Assembly (NCBI RefSeq): GCF_030056665.1
Contig: NZ_JASHIG010000039.1
Length of the DNA: 63,656 nucleotides
Strand: one strand, 5' to 3'
From: Flectobacillus roseus
Lineage (GTDB): Bacteria; Bacteroidota; Bacteroidia; Cytophagales; Spirosomataceae
The notes below the pieces were generated by a model. The model was not told where the DNA came from and did not search any database. It saw nothing but the letters and a program-made list of their open reading frames with translations. The first letter of the stretch is position 1, and every line of letters begins with the position of its first letter. Shown here one piece after another: positions 25,756-33,979 of the stretch. The translations under genes and the position numbers were made by a program.

Positions 25756-28740
25756 TTAATACCCAAATACATCTTCAAGTGTTAATTTTTTCACTTCTCC
25801 GTATTTGCTAAGTTCATCTACTTTGATTTTAGTGTCCGAACCTACAATACAATAGGTTACAGGTTTATTTGCAATATTTGCTTCTTGGAATTTTTTCAAG
25901 TCTTCCAAACCTAACTTACTTAATGCTTCAAAGATTTTAGATCTCTCGTCATAATTCAAGCCTTTTTCTTGAGCTGCCAAGTAGTTAAATGCAATAGCAT
26001 CTTGCGTGATGCGCTCTGTTTGATAGTTTTTTAACATACTTTCTTTCGCGGTTTCCAAGTTCTTTTCAGAAGCAGGGAAAACGTTGAAAAGCTCATTCAT
26101 ACTAGGAATAGCCTCATTCAATTTATCGGCCTGTGTTCCTACGTAGCCAACTAAATAGTATTTTTCATCCTTCGTATTTGGCGTGAAATAATAGGCATAT
26201 GTCGAGTAAGCTAAAGCTTTTGATTCACGAATAGTCTGGAAAACGATTGACGACATACCTCCACCGAAATAATTATTAAATAACTCCACCACTGGCGTTT
26301 GCGCTGGATCAAACTTCACAGTTGGACGAATCCAGTCGATTTCAGCTTGTACCATGTCAAAGTTTGTAAACAATACTTGTGTTTTTGAAGGCGTAATGCG
26401 ATCAAAATTGGCAACCAATGGTAAGTCTGCTTTGAATTGTGCAGGGAATTTATGCACTTTTGAAATATCAGCACTGAATTGCTCCAAAGATTTTGGACCG
26501 TAGTAAATAACTGTATGCTTGAAGTTGAATAAATCTTTTAGGAAGTTTACCACCTCGTCAACTGTCAATGCTTTCAATTCATCATTGGTAAAGTTCAGCG
26601 CAGTACGAGGATTTTTCGCCCCAAATTGTGCATACTGTGCCAAACCTTGAAGTATTGCGCCTTTGTTGGCTTTTGCGTCATTGCGTTGCTTAATCAAACG
26701 ACCTTTTAGCAATTCAAACGTTGCAGGGTCTGCTTTTGCTTGTGTAATAAGTTGTTCGAAAATCGAAACGGTACGGTCGAAGTTTTCATTCAAGCCCGAG
26801 AGCGAAAGGTTGATATGGTGGTCGGTAAAGTTTGCTCCGAAGTTACTCGCCAATTTGTAATATTCCTTACTGATTTCTTCAGCCGACATAGTTGGCGTTC
26901 CTAAGAAATTCAAATATTGCAAAGCAATAGGTAATACCTTACTATTCCAGCTACCCATATCAAAACGATAGGTCAAACGGAATAAGTCGTTGTCTTCATT
27001 TTTTACATAAAGTACCTCTGCTGGTCCAACCTTACCTTTTTGGAGGTCTTTGTTATAATCCAACCATTTTGGTTGAATCTCCTTCATTGGCATTCCATTA
27101 ACCGATTTCAAAAACTCAGATTGTTTTTCACGGTTGGTTTCAACTTGTGTGATTTCTGGCTTGTCAACCTTAATAATGTTTTTATCTTCACCTTTACGTT
27201 TGTAAACAATTACATAACCATTTCCGCAATATTTGTTTGCAAAATCGATTACTTGTTGCTTGGTAACTTTGCTCAAAGCATCGGTCATCGCCGACGTTTC
27301 GTTCCAATCTGCGCCTTTAGAAACCACAAAGTCATTCAATAATTTATAAGCACGAGCGTCATTTTTCTCCAGACCCTGAATGGCCGTAAGCTTGTAGTTG
27401 GCTGCAATTGCTTTGATGATAGACTCGTCAAACTGACCTTTTTTCAATAAGTCAAGCTGACCCAAAAGTAAATCACGAACTTCTTCCAGGGATTGTCCAT
27501 TTTTCGGTGTACCACTCAAGGTCCACACTGAATAATCCTTATTCCAATCTGGATTTGAACCTGCACGAAGTACTTTTTGTGCTTTCGACAAGTTGATATC
27601 AATCAAACCCGCTTTTGAATTAGACATCAATTCGTCTACAATAGTACCAATGATATGCTCTTTTGGACTTACCGCGCCTGGCCATCTCCACGCAATCGTA
27701 ATATTGTCAGGCGTTGGACCGAACACTTCCTTCACAATTGGAGCAGTGATTGGTGCTTCTGGAGCAGGCTTATATTCTTGCACAGGCTTTGGTTGCATGT
27801 AAGCAAAAGCCTTGTCAATTTTCTTAATCAACTCATCAGAATTGAAATCACCTACCATGATAATGGCCATGTTGTTTGGCACATAGTATTTCTTGAAATA
27901 GTTTCTGATTTCGATCAACGACGGGTTTTTCAAGTGCTCAATTGTACCAATGGTCGTTTGTTGACCATAATTGTGAGTAGGGAACAACGCGGCGTATTTG
28001 ATTTCTTCAACTTTCCAAGGGTCATTGTCCAAGCTACGGTTTTTTTCTTCATATACTGCTTCTAATTCAGTATGGAAAATACGAAGAATTGGATTTCTGA
28101 AGCGTTCAGCTTGTAATGCCAAGAAGCGGTCAATAGCGTTTGTTGGGATATCTTCTGTATAAACCGTTTGTTCGTACGAAGTAAAGGCATTGGTACCTTG
28201 ACCACCCATCGCTGCCATCATTTTGTCATACTCATTGGCAATGGCATATTTGGCAGCTTCACCAGAAGTTTTGTCAATTTCTTTGTAAATTTCTTTACGT
28301 TTGGCAGCATCAGTTGTTTTGTTGTACTGCTCATAAAGTGCATCAATTTTGTCTAAAAGCGGTTTTTCTTTTGACCAATCCAATGAACCGTATTTGTCGG
28401 TACCCTTAAACAACATGTGCTCAAGATAGTGTGCCAAACCAGTATGGTCTTTAGGGTCTGTGTTTGAACCAGCACGTGTGGGGATTAGTGCTTGAATGCG
28501 TGGTTCTTTGTGATTTTCGCTGAGAATAACGGTTAATCCATTTTTAAGCTGATAAAAACGAGCTTTCATCGGGTCATTACTTACGTATTTGTAGGTAAAA
28601 CCACTTGAATTAGCCGATTTCCACTCAAACTTAGTTTGGGCGATGGAACCTAAACTCGATACCACCAATGCCGAAGTGAGAAGTGCTTTAAAGAAAGTTG
28701 GCATACTGTTAAAGATGTTTTTATAATAAGATTTAGTCAT
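25756..28740 (-). CDS. M16 family zinc metallopeptidase, secreted
   Basis: This 994-residue protein has two M16 repeats. The inverted zinc motif HxxEH is present as H104-YLE-H108 (in GLAHYLEHMLFKG), and the third ligand is probably the Glu in AVYEEKNRS (about 231). The C-terminal half lacks the motif, as usual for the second repeat. A signal sequence (ALLTSALVVSSLGSIAQ) targets it to the periplasm; the N-terminus may really begin at Met13 (28704), which gives a tighter signal peptide. The role is probably peptide degradation. It is on the same strand as the HTCS gene, but 927 bp of repeats separate them, so it is likely independent. Confidence 0.9.
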   Translation of the reverse strand: MTKSYYKNIFNSMPTFFKALLTSALVVSSLGSIAQTKFEWKSANSSGFTYKYVSNDPMKARFYQLKNGLTVILSENHKEPRIQALIPTRAGSNTDPKDHTGLAHYLEHMLFKGTDKYGSLDWSKEKPLLDKIDALYEQYNKTTDAAKRKEIYKEIDKTSGEAAKYAIANEYDKMMAAMGGQGTNAFTSYEQTVYTEDIPTNAIDRFLALQAERFRNPILRIFHTELEAVYEEKNRSLDNDPWKVEEIKYAALFPTHNYGQQTTIGTIEHLKNPSLIEIRNYFKKYYVPNNMAIIMVGDFNSDELIKKIDKAFAYMQPKPVQEYKPAPEAPITAPIVKEVFGPTPDNITIAWRWPGAVSPKEHIIGTIVDELMSNSKAGLIDINLSKAQKVLRAGSNPDWNKDYSVWTLSGTPKNGQSLEEVRDLLLGQLDLLKKGQFDESIIKAIAANYKLTAIQGLEKNDARAYKLLNDFVVSKGADWNETSAMTDALSKVTKQQVIDFANKYCGNGYVIVYKRKGEDKNIIKVDKPEITQVETNREKQSEFLKSVNGMPMKEIQPKWLDYNKDLQKGKVGPAEVLYVKNEDNDLFRLTYRFDMGSWNSKVLPIALQYLNFLGTPTMSAEEISKEYYKLASNFGANFTDHHINLSLSGLNENFDRTVSIFEQLITQAKADPATFELLKGRLIKQRNDAKANKGAILQGLAQYAQFGAKNPRTALNFTNDELKALTVDEVVNFLKDLFNFKHTVIYYGPKSLEQFSADISKVHKFPAQFKADLPLVANFDRITPSKTQVLFTNFDMVQAEIDWIRPTVKFDPAQTPVVELFNNYFGGGMSSIVFQTIRESKALAYSTYAYYFTPNTKDEKYYLVGYVGTQADKLNEAIPSMNELFNVFPASEKNLETAKESMLKNYQTERITQDAIAFNYLAAQEKGLNYDERSKIFEALSKLGLEDLKKFQEANIANKPVTYCIVGSDTKIKVDELSKYGEVKKLTLEDVFGY

Positions 28741-28778
28741 TTTGATGAACTATTTAAGTATTAGTGCAAAATACTATT

Positions 28779-28880
28779 TAAGTTTTGTGTTTTAGGGACA
28801 AGGCAACAGGCACAAGGCAAAGAGTGTTAAAATGTTTCACGACCACAGACATGCATTTTACCCAAAGCCCACCGCAGGAA
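28779..28880. repeat. Dispersed repeat, copy 1 (second copy at 49720-49830)
   Basis: It begins TAAGTTTTGTGTTTTAGGGA and continues with AGAGTGTTAAAATGTTT and ACATGCATTTT. The same string with a few changes lies at 49720-49830, and a short piece at 39970-40007. In the first two places it lies 5' of a leftward gene or 3' of a leftward operon, never in coding DNA. Confidence 0.7.
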
Positions 28881-29058
28881 GCTATTACCCAAAAGCCCAA
28901 ACAACAATCTTAAATTTTAGTTTGTATCTAACCAAATAGGATAAAATCGAACCCAAAATGAGAATTCTAGCAATATAGTATTTTCTTGGAAAAAGGAAAT
29001 AAGGATATGTTGAGTGGTTGTATAGTTTGATATGAGGGGGGAGGGGTTTTGGTTTAGG

Positions 29059-29510
29059 CACAAAGTGGGGTTAGGGGAAAGGGTTCAGGGGAAAGGGTTT
29101 AGGGTTAGGCACAAAGAGATTTTCAGTAGAGACGCAATGCTTGCGTCTGGTGGCAAAGGCACGGAGGCACAAAGTGGGGTTAGGGGACAGGGTTCAGGGG
29201 ATAGGGTTTAGGTTTAGGCGCAAAGAGATTTTCTGTAGAGACGCAATGCTTGCGTCTGGTGGCAAAGGCACGGAGGCACAAAGTGGGGTTAGGGGACAGA
29301 GTTCAGGGGATAGGGTTTAGGTTTAGGCGCACAGAGATTTTCTGTAGAGACGCAATGCTTGCGTCTGATGGCAAAGGCACGGAGGCACAAAGTGGGGTTA
29401 GGGGACAGGGTTCAGGGGATAGGGTTCAGGTTTAGGCGCAAAGAGATTTTCTGTAGAGACGCAATGCTTGCGTCTAGTGGCAAAGGCACAGAGGGACAAA
29501 GGCACAACGT
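29059..29510. repeat. 109-bp tandem repeat array, about four units, each with a hairpin
   Basis: The landmark CACAAAGTGGGG starts at 29059, 29168, 29277 and 29386, exactly 109 bp apart each time, with a degenerate end at about 29501. Each unit contains the hairpin GACGCAA-TGC-TTGCGTC and a G-rich GGGTT(C/T)AGG tract. Units 2-4 are nearly identical, so expansion is recent. A reading frame of 61 codons through it is an artefact. Confidence 0.9.
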
Positions 29511-29559
29511 GGGTTTAAAATAGTTCAACTAAAAACTTTGAAGGGAGTGAAAACACTTT

Positions 29560-29667
29560 GTGCCTGTCTCCTGATCCCTCAACCATAACCATAACACTAA
29601 CCCCTATCCCCTCCTTGCCTAACCCCTAACCACTTTGTGCCTCTGTGCCTTTGCTCCTTTGTGCCTG
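29560..29667. repeat. Inverted counterpart of the tandem array
   Basis: CACTTTGTGCC occurs here twice, with CCCCTAACCACTTTGTGCC near 29622-29641, which is the reverse complement of the GGCACAAAGTGGGGTTAGGGG-like edge of the array. The whole 28741-29667 gap therefore has a G-rich left half and a C-rich right half that could pair over several hundred bases. It abuts the stop of the HTCS gene. Confidence 0.7.
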
Positions 29668-32600
29668 TTATCCTTTCAACTCCTTCAAAAACTGCATTGG
29701 TGTTTTACCAAATTCATTTTTGAAAGCTTTGGTAAAATAGGATTGAGTTTGAATACCCACTCGATACATAACTTCGGCTATCGGCATTTGTTGCTCGGTC
29801 ATGAGCTGTAGAGCTGTTTTCAAGCGAATAGTTCTGATAAAATCACCGATGGGTTGACCTGTTAAATCCTTAACCTTTGAGTAAAGTTTGGTACGACTCA
29901 TACCAATTCTATTACATATCAACTCGATATTCATTTCTGGGTCCGAAAGGTTTTCATGAATAATTAGTAGAAAATCATTCAAAAATGCTTGATCTTTCTC
30001 TTCATCTATCTGCTGGATTTTTTCTGATAGTTGCGCAAAACCATATTTCTCTTTCAACTTCTGGCGTTGCCCAAGAATATTCTTGAGCGTTAGGGTTAGA
30101 ATATCGATACTAAGCGGCTTCGCAAAATAATAGTCTGCTCCCGAGGCAACTCCTTCTAATTGAGCATCAGAAGCGGATTTGGCCGTAAGCATCAAAAAAG
30201 GAATATGATTGAGAAGTGGGTCAGTTTTGAGCTTTTTACAAAACTCTACGCCATTCATGACAGGCATCATGACATCGCTAATTATCACATCGGGATGATT
30301 TTGCTTGGCTTGTTCGTATCCCAATTGCCCATTTTCTGCTTCAATGATTAGATACTCATTTTGTAGGGCATCCTTCAAAAAAGTTCGTAATTCGTCATTG
30401 TCATCTACTATGAGAATTTTGGTGGAGGAAGCCTGCGCCAATGAGGACTTTGAAGGTACTTCTGGTTCGGTAAATTGACTTTCCAGTGAATTAGAAAGAC
30501 TTTCTAACCTGATTTGAGTTCTATTTGTGAGCCATTTTTCATGTTCAAGGTAATCTTTTTCTCCTGAAGGAATACCAATCAACATCTCTGTACCAGCACC
30601 ACGCTCACTACTAACCCAAATCGACCCTTTGTGTAATTGGGTTAAACTTTTGACAAATGCCAAACCTATGCCAGAACCAATATGCGACTCTGTGGTACGA
30701 TAATACCGTTCAAAAAGTTGGGAAATGGATTCCTGAGAAATACCAATTCCTTGATCTGCCACACGGAGATATAGCATTTGAGAACTCGTAAAACCATTGG
30801 TAATACGCAATTGTGATTGATATTGTGGCTGAAAATTTTCTAAGCTTTCCAATATTTGTATCTCAATTTTTTTGCCGTTGGAGGTATATTTAAAGGCATT
30901 GCTGAGAAGATTAATCGCAATTTTTTCCAGAATCTGCCTGTCAAACCATTGGGTTTGTTGAGAAGATGTTGGAATAATCCTGAAATCAATTCCTTTCTCT
31001 GTCGCCAATTCTTGAAACTCTTCTGCTATTTCGGTCAAAAAAATGTTGATATTTCCCTGCATGACATGCAATTGTAGCGCGCCAGATTCCACTTTTCTGA
31101 AATCCATTAATTCATTGGTCAAGGCCAATAATCTCTTGGCGTTTCGTTGAATCATATCATAATAGGGAAGCGCCAAAGGACTTGGAAAATCCTTTTTGAG
31201 CTTATCCAACGGACCCAATATTAAAGAAAGCGGGGTTCGTAATTCGTGTGATATATTGGTGAAAAACTGTAATTGATCCTGATGAAGTTCTTCTTTTTGC
31301 TGTTCCTTTAATTGCTGAATTGCCATGCGTCTCCGAAACTGATAAAAAGTACGGATACCCGTCAGAATCAATATGAATGCAATAGCTCTAAACCACCAAG
31401 TCGCCCAAAATGGAGGGTGAATAATGACTTCTAAAGTGGTTACTTCGGGATTCCAAACGCCATCGTTGTTAGAAGCTTTTACCATGAAGGTATAATTCGA
31501 AGGACTTACATTGGTATAAGATGCACGGTTTTCGGAGCCTGCAATAATCCAATCTTTGTCCCAGCCTTCTAGTTTGTAAGCATATTGATTATTTTCTGAT
31601 GCGGTGAAGTTGAGCGCAGCAAAGTCAATCGAAAAGGTATTTTGTCTGTGACTTAGTTCCAGCGTTTTGAGGTAACTAATATCTTCTTCCAAAGGCGATT
31701 CTTTACCAACACCTACCTTTTTATTGAAAATTTGAAGACTGGTCAAATAAATAGGAGGGATGTAGTTATTGTTTGAAATTTTGTGAGGATAAAAAGCATT
31801 GAAGCCTTTCACTCCTCCAAAATAAATCTGTCCGTCTTTGGTACGCAATGCTGCGTTTGGCTCAAACTCCAATCCCTGTAAGCCATCAGCTGAGTTATAT
31901 TGTTGAAATTGAAGGTTTTGTGGGTTTAGTTTGGTAATGCCATTTGAACTAGAAATCCATAGATTGCCCTCATCATCTTGTACGATTCCTTTGATAAAAT
32001 CCTCCGATAAATGAGCTTTGGTCGTAAATAACTTGAACTGTTGTTCTTTTTCATGCCATAAATAAAGCCCTCGATGTCCCACCCAAATGCGTCCTTGTCG
32101 GTCCACAAATATGATTCGAATGTCTGGTTTTTGGGAATCTTTGTGAAAGTAGTGAGAAAAAACACCCGTTTGAGGGTCAAGACAATTGAGCCCGCCGTCA
32201 TCTGTTCCTATCCAAATTCTTCCTCTTAAATCTTGGTTTAGACAAATGATATTATTTCCCAATAGCTGGGATTTTCGATTTTTTCCATAAAGTATTTTGA
32301 CAAATCTTCCATCAGGTAAATACTGATACAAACCGCCATAATAGGTAGCAATCCAAAGACGTTGCTGACGGTCTTCGAATACCTGTTGGACATAGTTTGA
32401 GCCAAGAGAATTGGGGTTGTTTTCCTGCTGTAAAAATCGTTTGAAACTACGAGAACCATTTTCTAGTAAACTCAATCCTCCTCCCCAAGTCGCAATCCAA
32501 AGACGTTTTTGATGGTCTTGTGTCAAGCCTAAAATTTCGTTCGAACTAATACTATTACCCTGAAAAGGATTATGCTTGAAATGCTCAAAAGTTTGGGTGT

Positions 32601-33777
32601 TTTTATGGAAAAGATTCAAGCCTCCGCCGTCTGTACCAATCCAAATATCACCAGAGGAATCTTCACAAAAAGCCCGAACATCGTTGTAGCTCAAACTATT
32701 TTCGTTGAGTTGCTGTCGAAATAATTGGAATTTTTGTACTTGAGACATATACAAATTAATTCCGCCTCTATGTGTGCCTATCCATAAGTTTCCTTGGTTA
32801 TCTTCAAACAAAGCTGAGATGGTTCTTTGACTTAAACTTTTGGGGTTTTCGGGACGTGGTTGGTAATTTGTAAAATGACCTGTAAGCGGTTCAAATAGAT
32901 TGAGACCTCCGTTGATACAACCTATCCATATTTGTTTTTTATGATCGACCCAGATGGATTTTACCAGATTATTCGCCAGCGAATGAGGGTTTAAATCTCG
33001 CTGCACAAAACGTTTTTTCAATCCCAAACGAAAATTGAAACTCATTAATCCTTGACCATTTGTTCCTATCAATAGATTTCCTTGAGCATCTTGTGCGAGA
33101 CAGTTTATGGTAGGCTTTGAGCTTGCAATAGTTTCAGTATATTGGAAATGACCATTGTGAGGCTCAAAAAAATAAAGCCCTTTATTTGATCCAACCCAAT
33201 AGTTGTTTTCTGTATCTTGATAAAGACTCGTAATGGCAGTTTGCCCATGTGTAGATGTATTTATGGAATACTTTATAAAGGAATGGTCTCCATTCCAAAG
33301 ATTCAAAACTCCACCTAGAGTTCCAATCCAAAGTTGTCCTTTATGGTCTTTCAATAAGGAGGTAATCGCATTATTTCCAAGGCTGTTTGGGTTTTGTTTT
33401 TGGTAAAAAAAGCGCTCAAAAGTATTTTTCTTTTCATCCAGACGATTTAAGCCATCAATCGTTCCTATCCAAATATTTCCTTGAGAGTCCTCCGTTATAG
33501 CAGTGACAAAATTGTCGCTCAAACTAAATGGATTGTTCGATTCATTTTTATAAACTACAATATGTTTGCCATCATAACGGTTGAGACCGTCTCTTGTACC
33601 AATCCATATAAAGCCTCTTTTGTCTTGATAAATGCATTCGATGGTGCTGTTGGAAAGCCCTTGTTCGATATTGATATGTTTGAAAGACATATCCCATTTT
33701 TGCCCCAAAATATTTTTTGTAGGAAAGCAGGATAATAGGATATTTCCAAGAATGAATAAAATGAATCTTTTTGACAT
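29668..33777 (-). CDS. Hybrid two-component system (HTCS) regulator of the galactan PUL
   Basis: This 1369-residue one-protein signalling chain has a signal or anchor helix (about 5-25), fourteen or so propeller repeats (pattern GNIWIGT.DGLNRL), a Y_Y_Y domain (about 700-785), a transmembrane helix (about 790-810), HisKA with the phospho-His in FFTNISHELRTPLSL (about 843), HATPase (GIGLAFVKSL), a receiver (ILIVDDND at about 1122, phospho-Asp in IISDVMMPVMNG at about 1166) and an AraC-type double HTH at the end (about 1270-1369). All catalytic motifs look intact. It is divergent from susC with about 200 bp between starts. By analogy with the Bacteroides galactan PUL, it probably binds galacto-oligosaccharide in the periplasm and activates 33980-44812. 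Confidence 0.93.
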   Translation of the reverse strand: MSKRFILFILGNILLSCFPTKNILGQKWDMSFKHINIEQGLSNSTIECIYQDKRGFIWIGTRDGLNRYDGKHIVVYKNESNNPFSLSDNFVTAITEDSQGNIWIGTIDGLNRLDEKKNTFERFFYQKQNPNSLGNNAITSLLKDHKGQLWIGTLGGVLNLWNGDHSFIKYSINTSTHGQTAITSLYQDTENNYWVGSNKGLYFFEPHNGHFQYTETIASSKPTINCLAQDAQGNLLIGTNGQGLMSFNFRLGLKKRFVQRDLNPHSLANNLVKSIWVDHKKQIWIGCINGGLNLFEPLTGHFTNYQPRPENPKSLSQRTISALFEDNQGNLWIGTHRGGINLYMSQVQKFQLFRQQLNENSLSYNDVRAFCEDSSGDIWIGTDGGGLNLFHKNTQTFEHFKHNPFQGNSISSNEILGLTQDHQKRLWIATWGGGLSLLENGSRSFKRFLQQENNPNSLGSNYVQQVFEDRQQRLWIATYYGGLYQYLPDGRFVKILYGKNRKSQLLGNNIICLNQDLRGRIWIGTDDGGLNCLDPQTGVFSHYFHKDSQKPDIRIIFVDRQGRIWVGHRGLYLWHEKEQQFKLFTTKAHLSEDFIKGIVQDDEGNLWISSSNGITKLNPQNLQFQQYNSADGLQGLEFEPNAALRTKDGQIYFGGVKGFNAFYPHKISNNNYIPPIYLTSLQIFNKKVGVGKESPLEEDISYLKTLELSHRQNTFSIDFAALNFTASENNQYAYKLEGWDKDWIIAGSENRASYTNVSPSNYTFMVKASNNDGVWNPEVTTLEVIIHPPFWATWWFRAIAFILILTGIRTFYQFRRRMAIQQLKEQQKEELHQDQLQFFTNISHELRTPLSLILGPLDKLKKDFPSPLALPYYDMIQRNAKRLLALTNELMDFRKVESGALQLHVMQGNINIFLTEIAEEFQELATEKGIDFRIIPTSSQQTQWFDRQILEKIAINLLSNAFKYTSNGKKIEIQILESLENFQPQYQSQLRITNGFTSSQMLYLRVADQGIGISQESISQLFERYYRTTESHIGSGIGLAFVKSLTQLHKGSIWVSSERGAGTEMLIGIPSGEKDYLEHEKWLTNRTQIRLESLSNSLESQFTEPEVPSKSSLAQASSTKILIVDDNDELRTFLKDALQNEYLIIEAENGQLGYEQAKQNHPDVIISDVMMPVMNGVEFCKKLKTDPLLNHIPFLMLTAKSASDAQLEGVASGADYYFAKPLSIDILTLTLKNILGQRQKLKEKYGFAQLSEKIQQIDEEKDQAFLNDFLLIIHENLSDPEMNIELICNRIGMSRTKLYSKVKDLTGQPIGDFIRTIRLKTALQLMTEQQMPIAEVMYRVGIQTQSYFTKAFKNEFGKTPMQFLKELKG

Positions 33778-33845
33778 ACAAGACTGAATGATTTCGAGAC
33801 GAAACAGTAAAAATAGTTATTCTAAAGTAAGGCATTTTTACTTAG

Positions 33846-33914
33846 AATAATTCCCTGAGCGCATTTTTAGAACGATTGAATCAAACTTTGGAACGATAGC
33901 ACAAATAATTCCCT
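33846..33914 (+). promoter_or_regulatory. Direct repeats upstream of susC, candidate HTCS operator
   Basis: GAACGATTG (33870) and GAACGATAG (33891) are 21 bp apart, two helical turns. Outside them, AATAATTCCCT occurs at 33846 and again at 33904. AraC-type domains bind direct repeats on one helix face, so this is a reasonable operator. TATATTGA near 33958 is a weak -7 candidate. Confidence 0.45.
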
Positions 33915-33979
33915 ACGGCTCTCTCTAATTTTGACTTTGAAAATATTTTATAGCACTATATTGATAAATAAAGTCAAAA

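Noticed and set aside
27655..28065. 136-codon open reading frame antisense to the M16 peptidase
   Set aside because: It lies wholly within a well-supported gene on the other strand and shows no family signature.
29250..29435. 61-codon open reading frame on the plus strand
   Set aside because: It is made from the 109-bp tandem units and repeats the same residues; no start signal or protein character.
29059..29510. Possible CRISPR array
   Set aside because: Units are 109 bp and contiguous with no unique spacers, and there are no cas genes.
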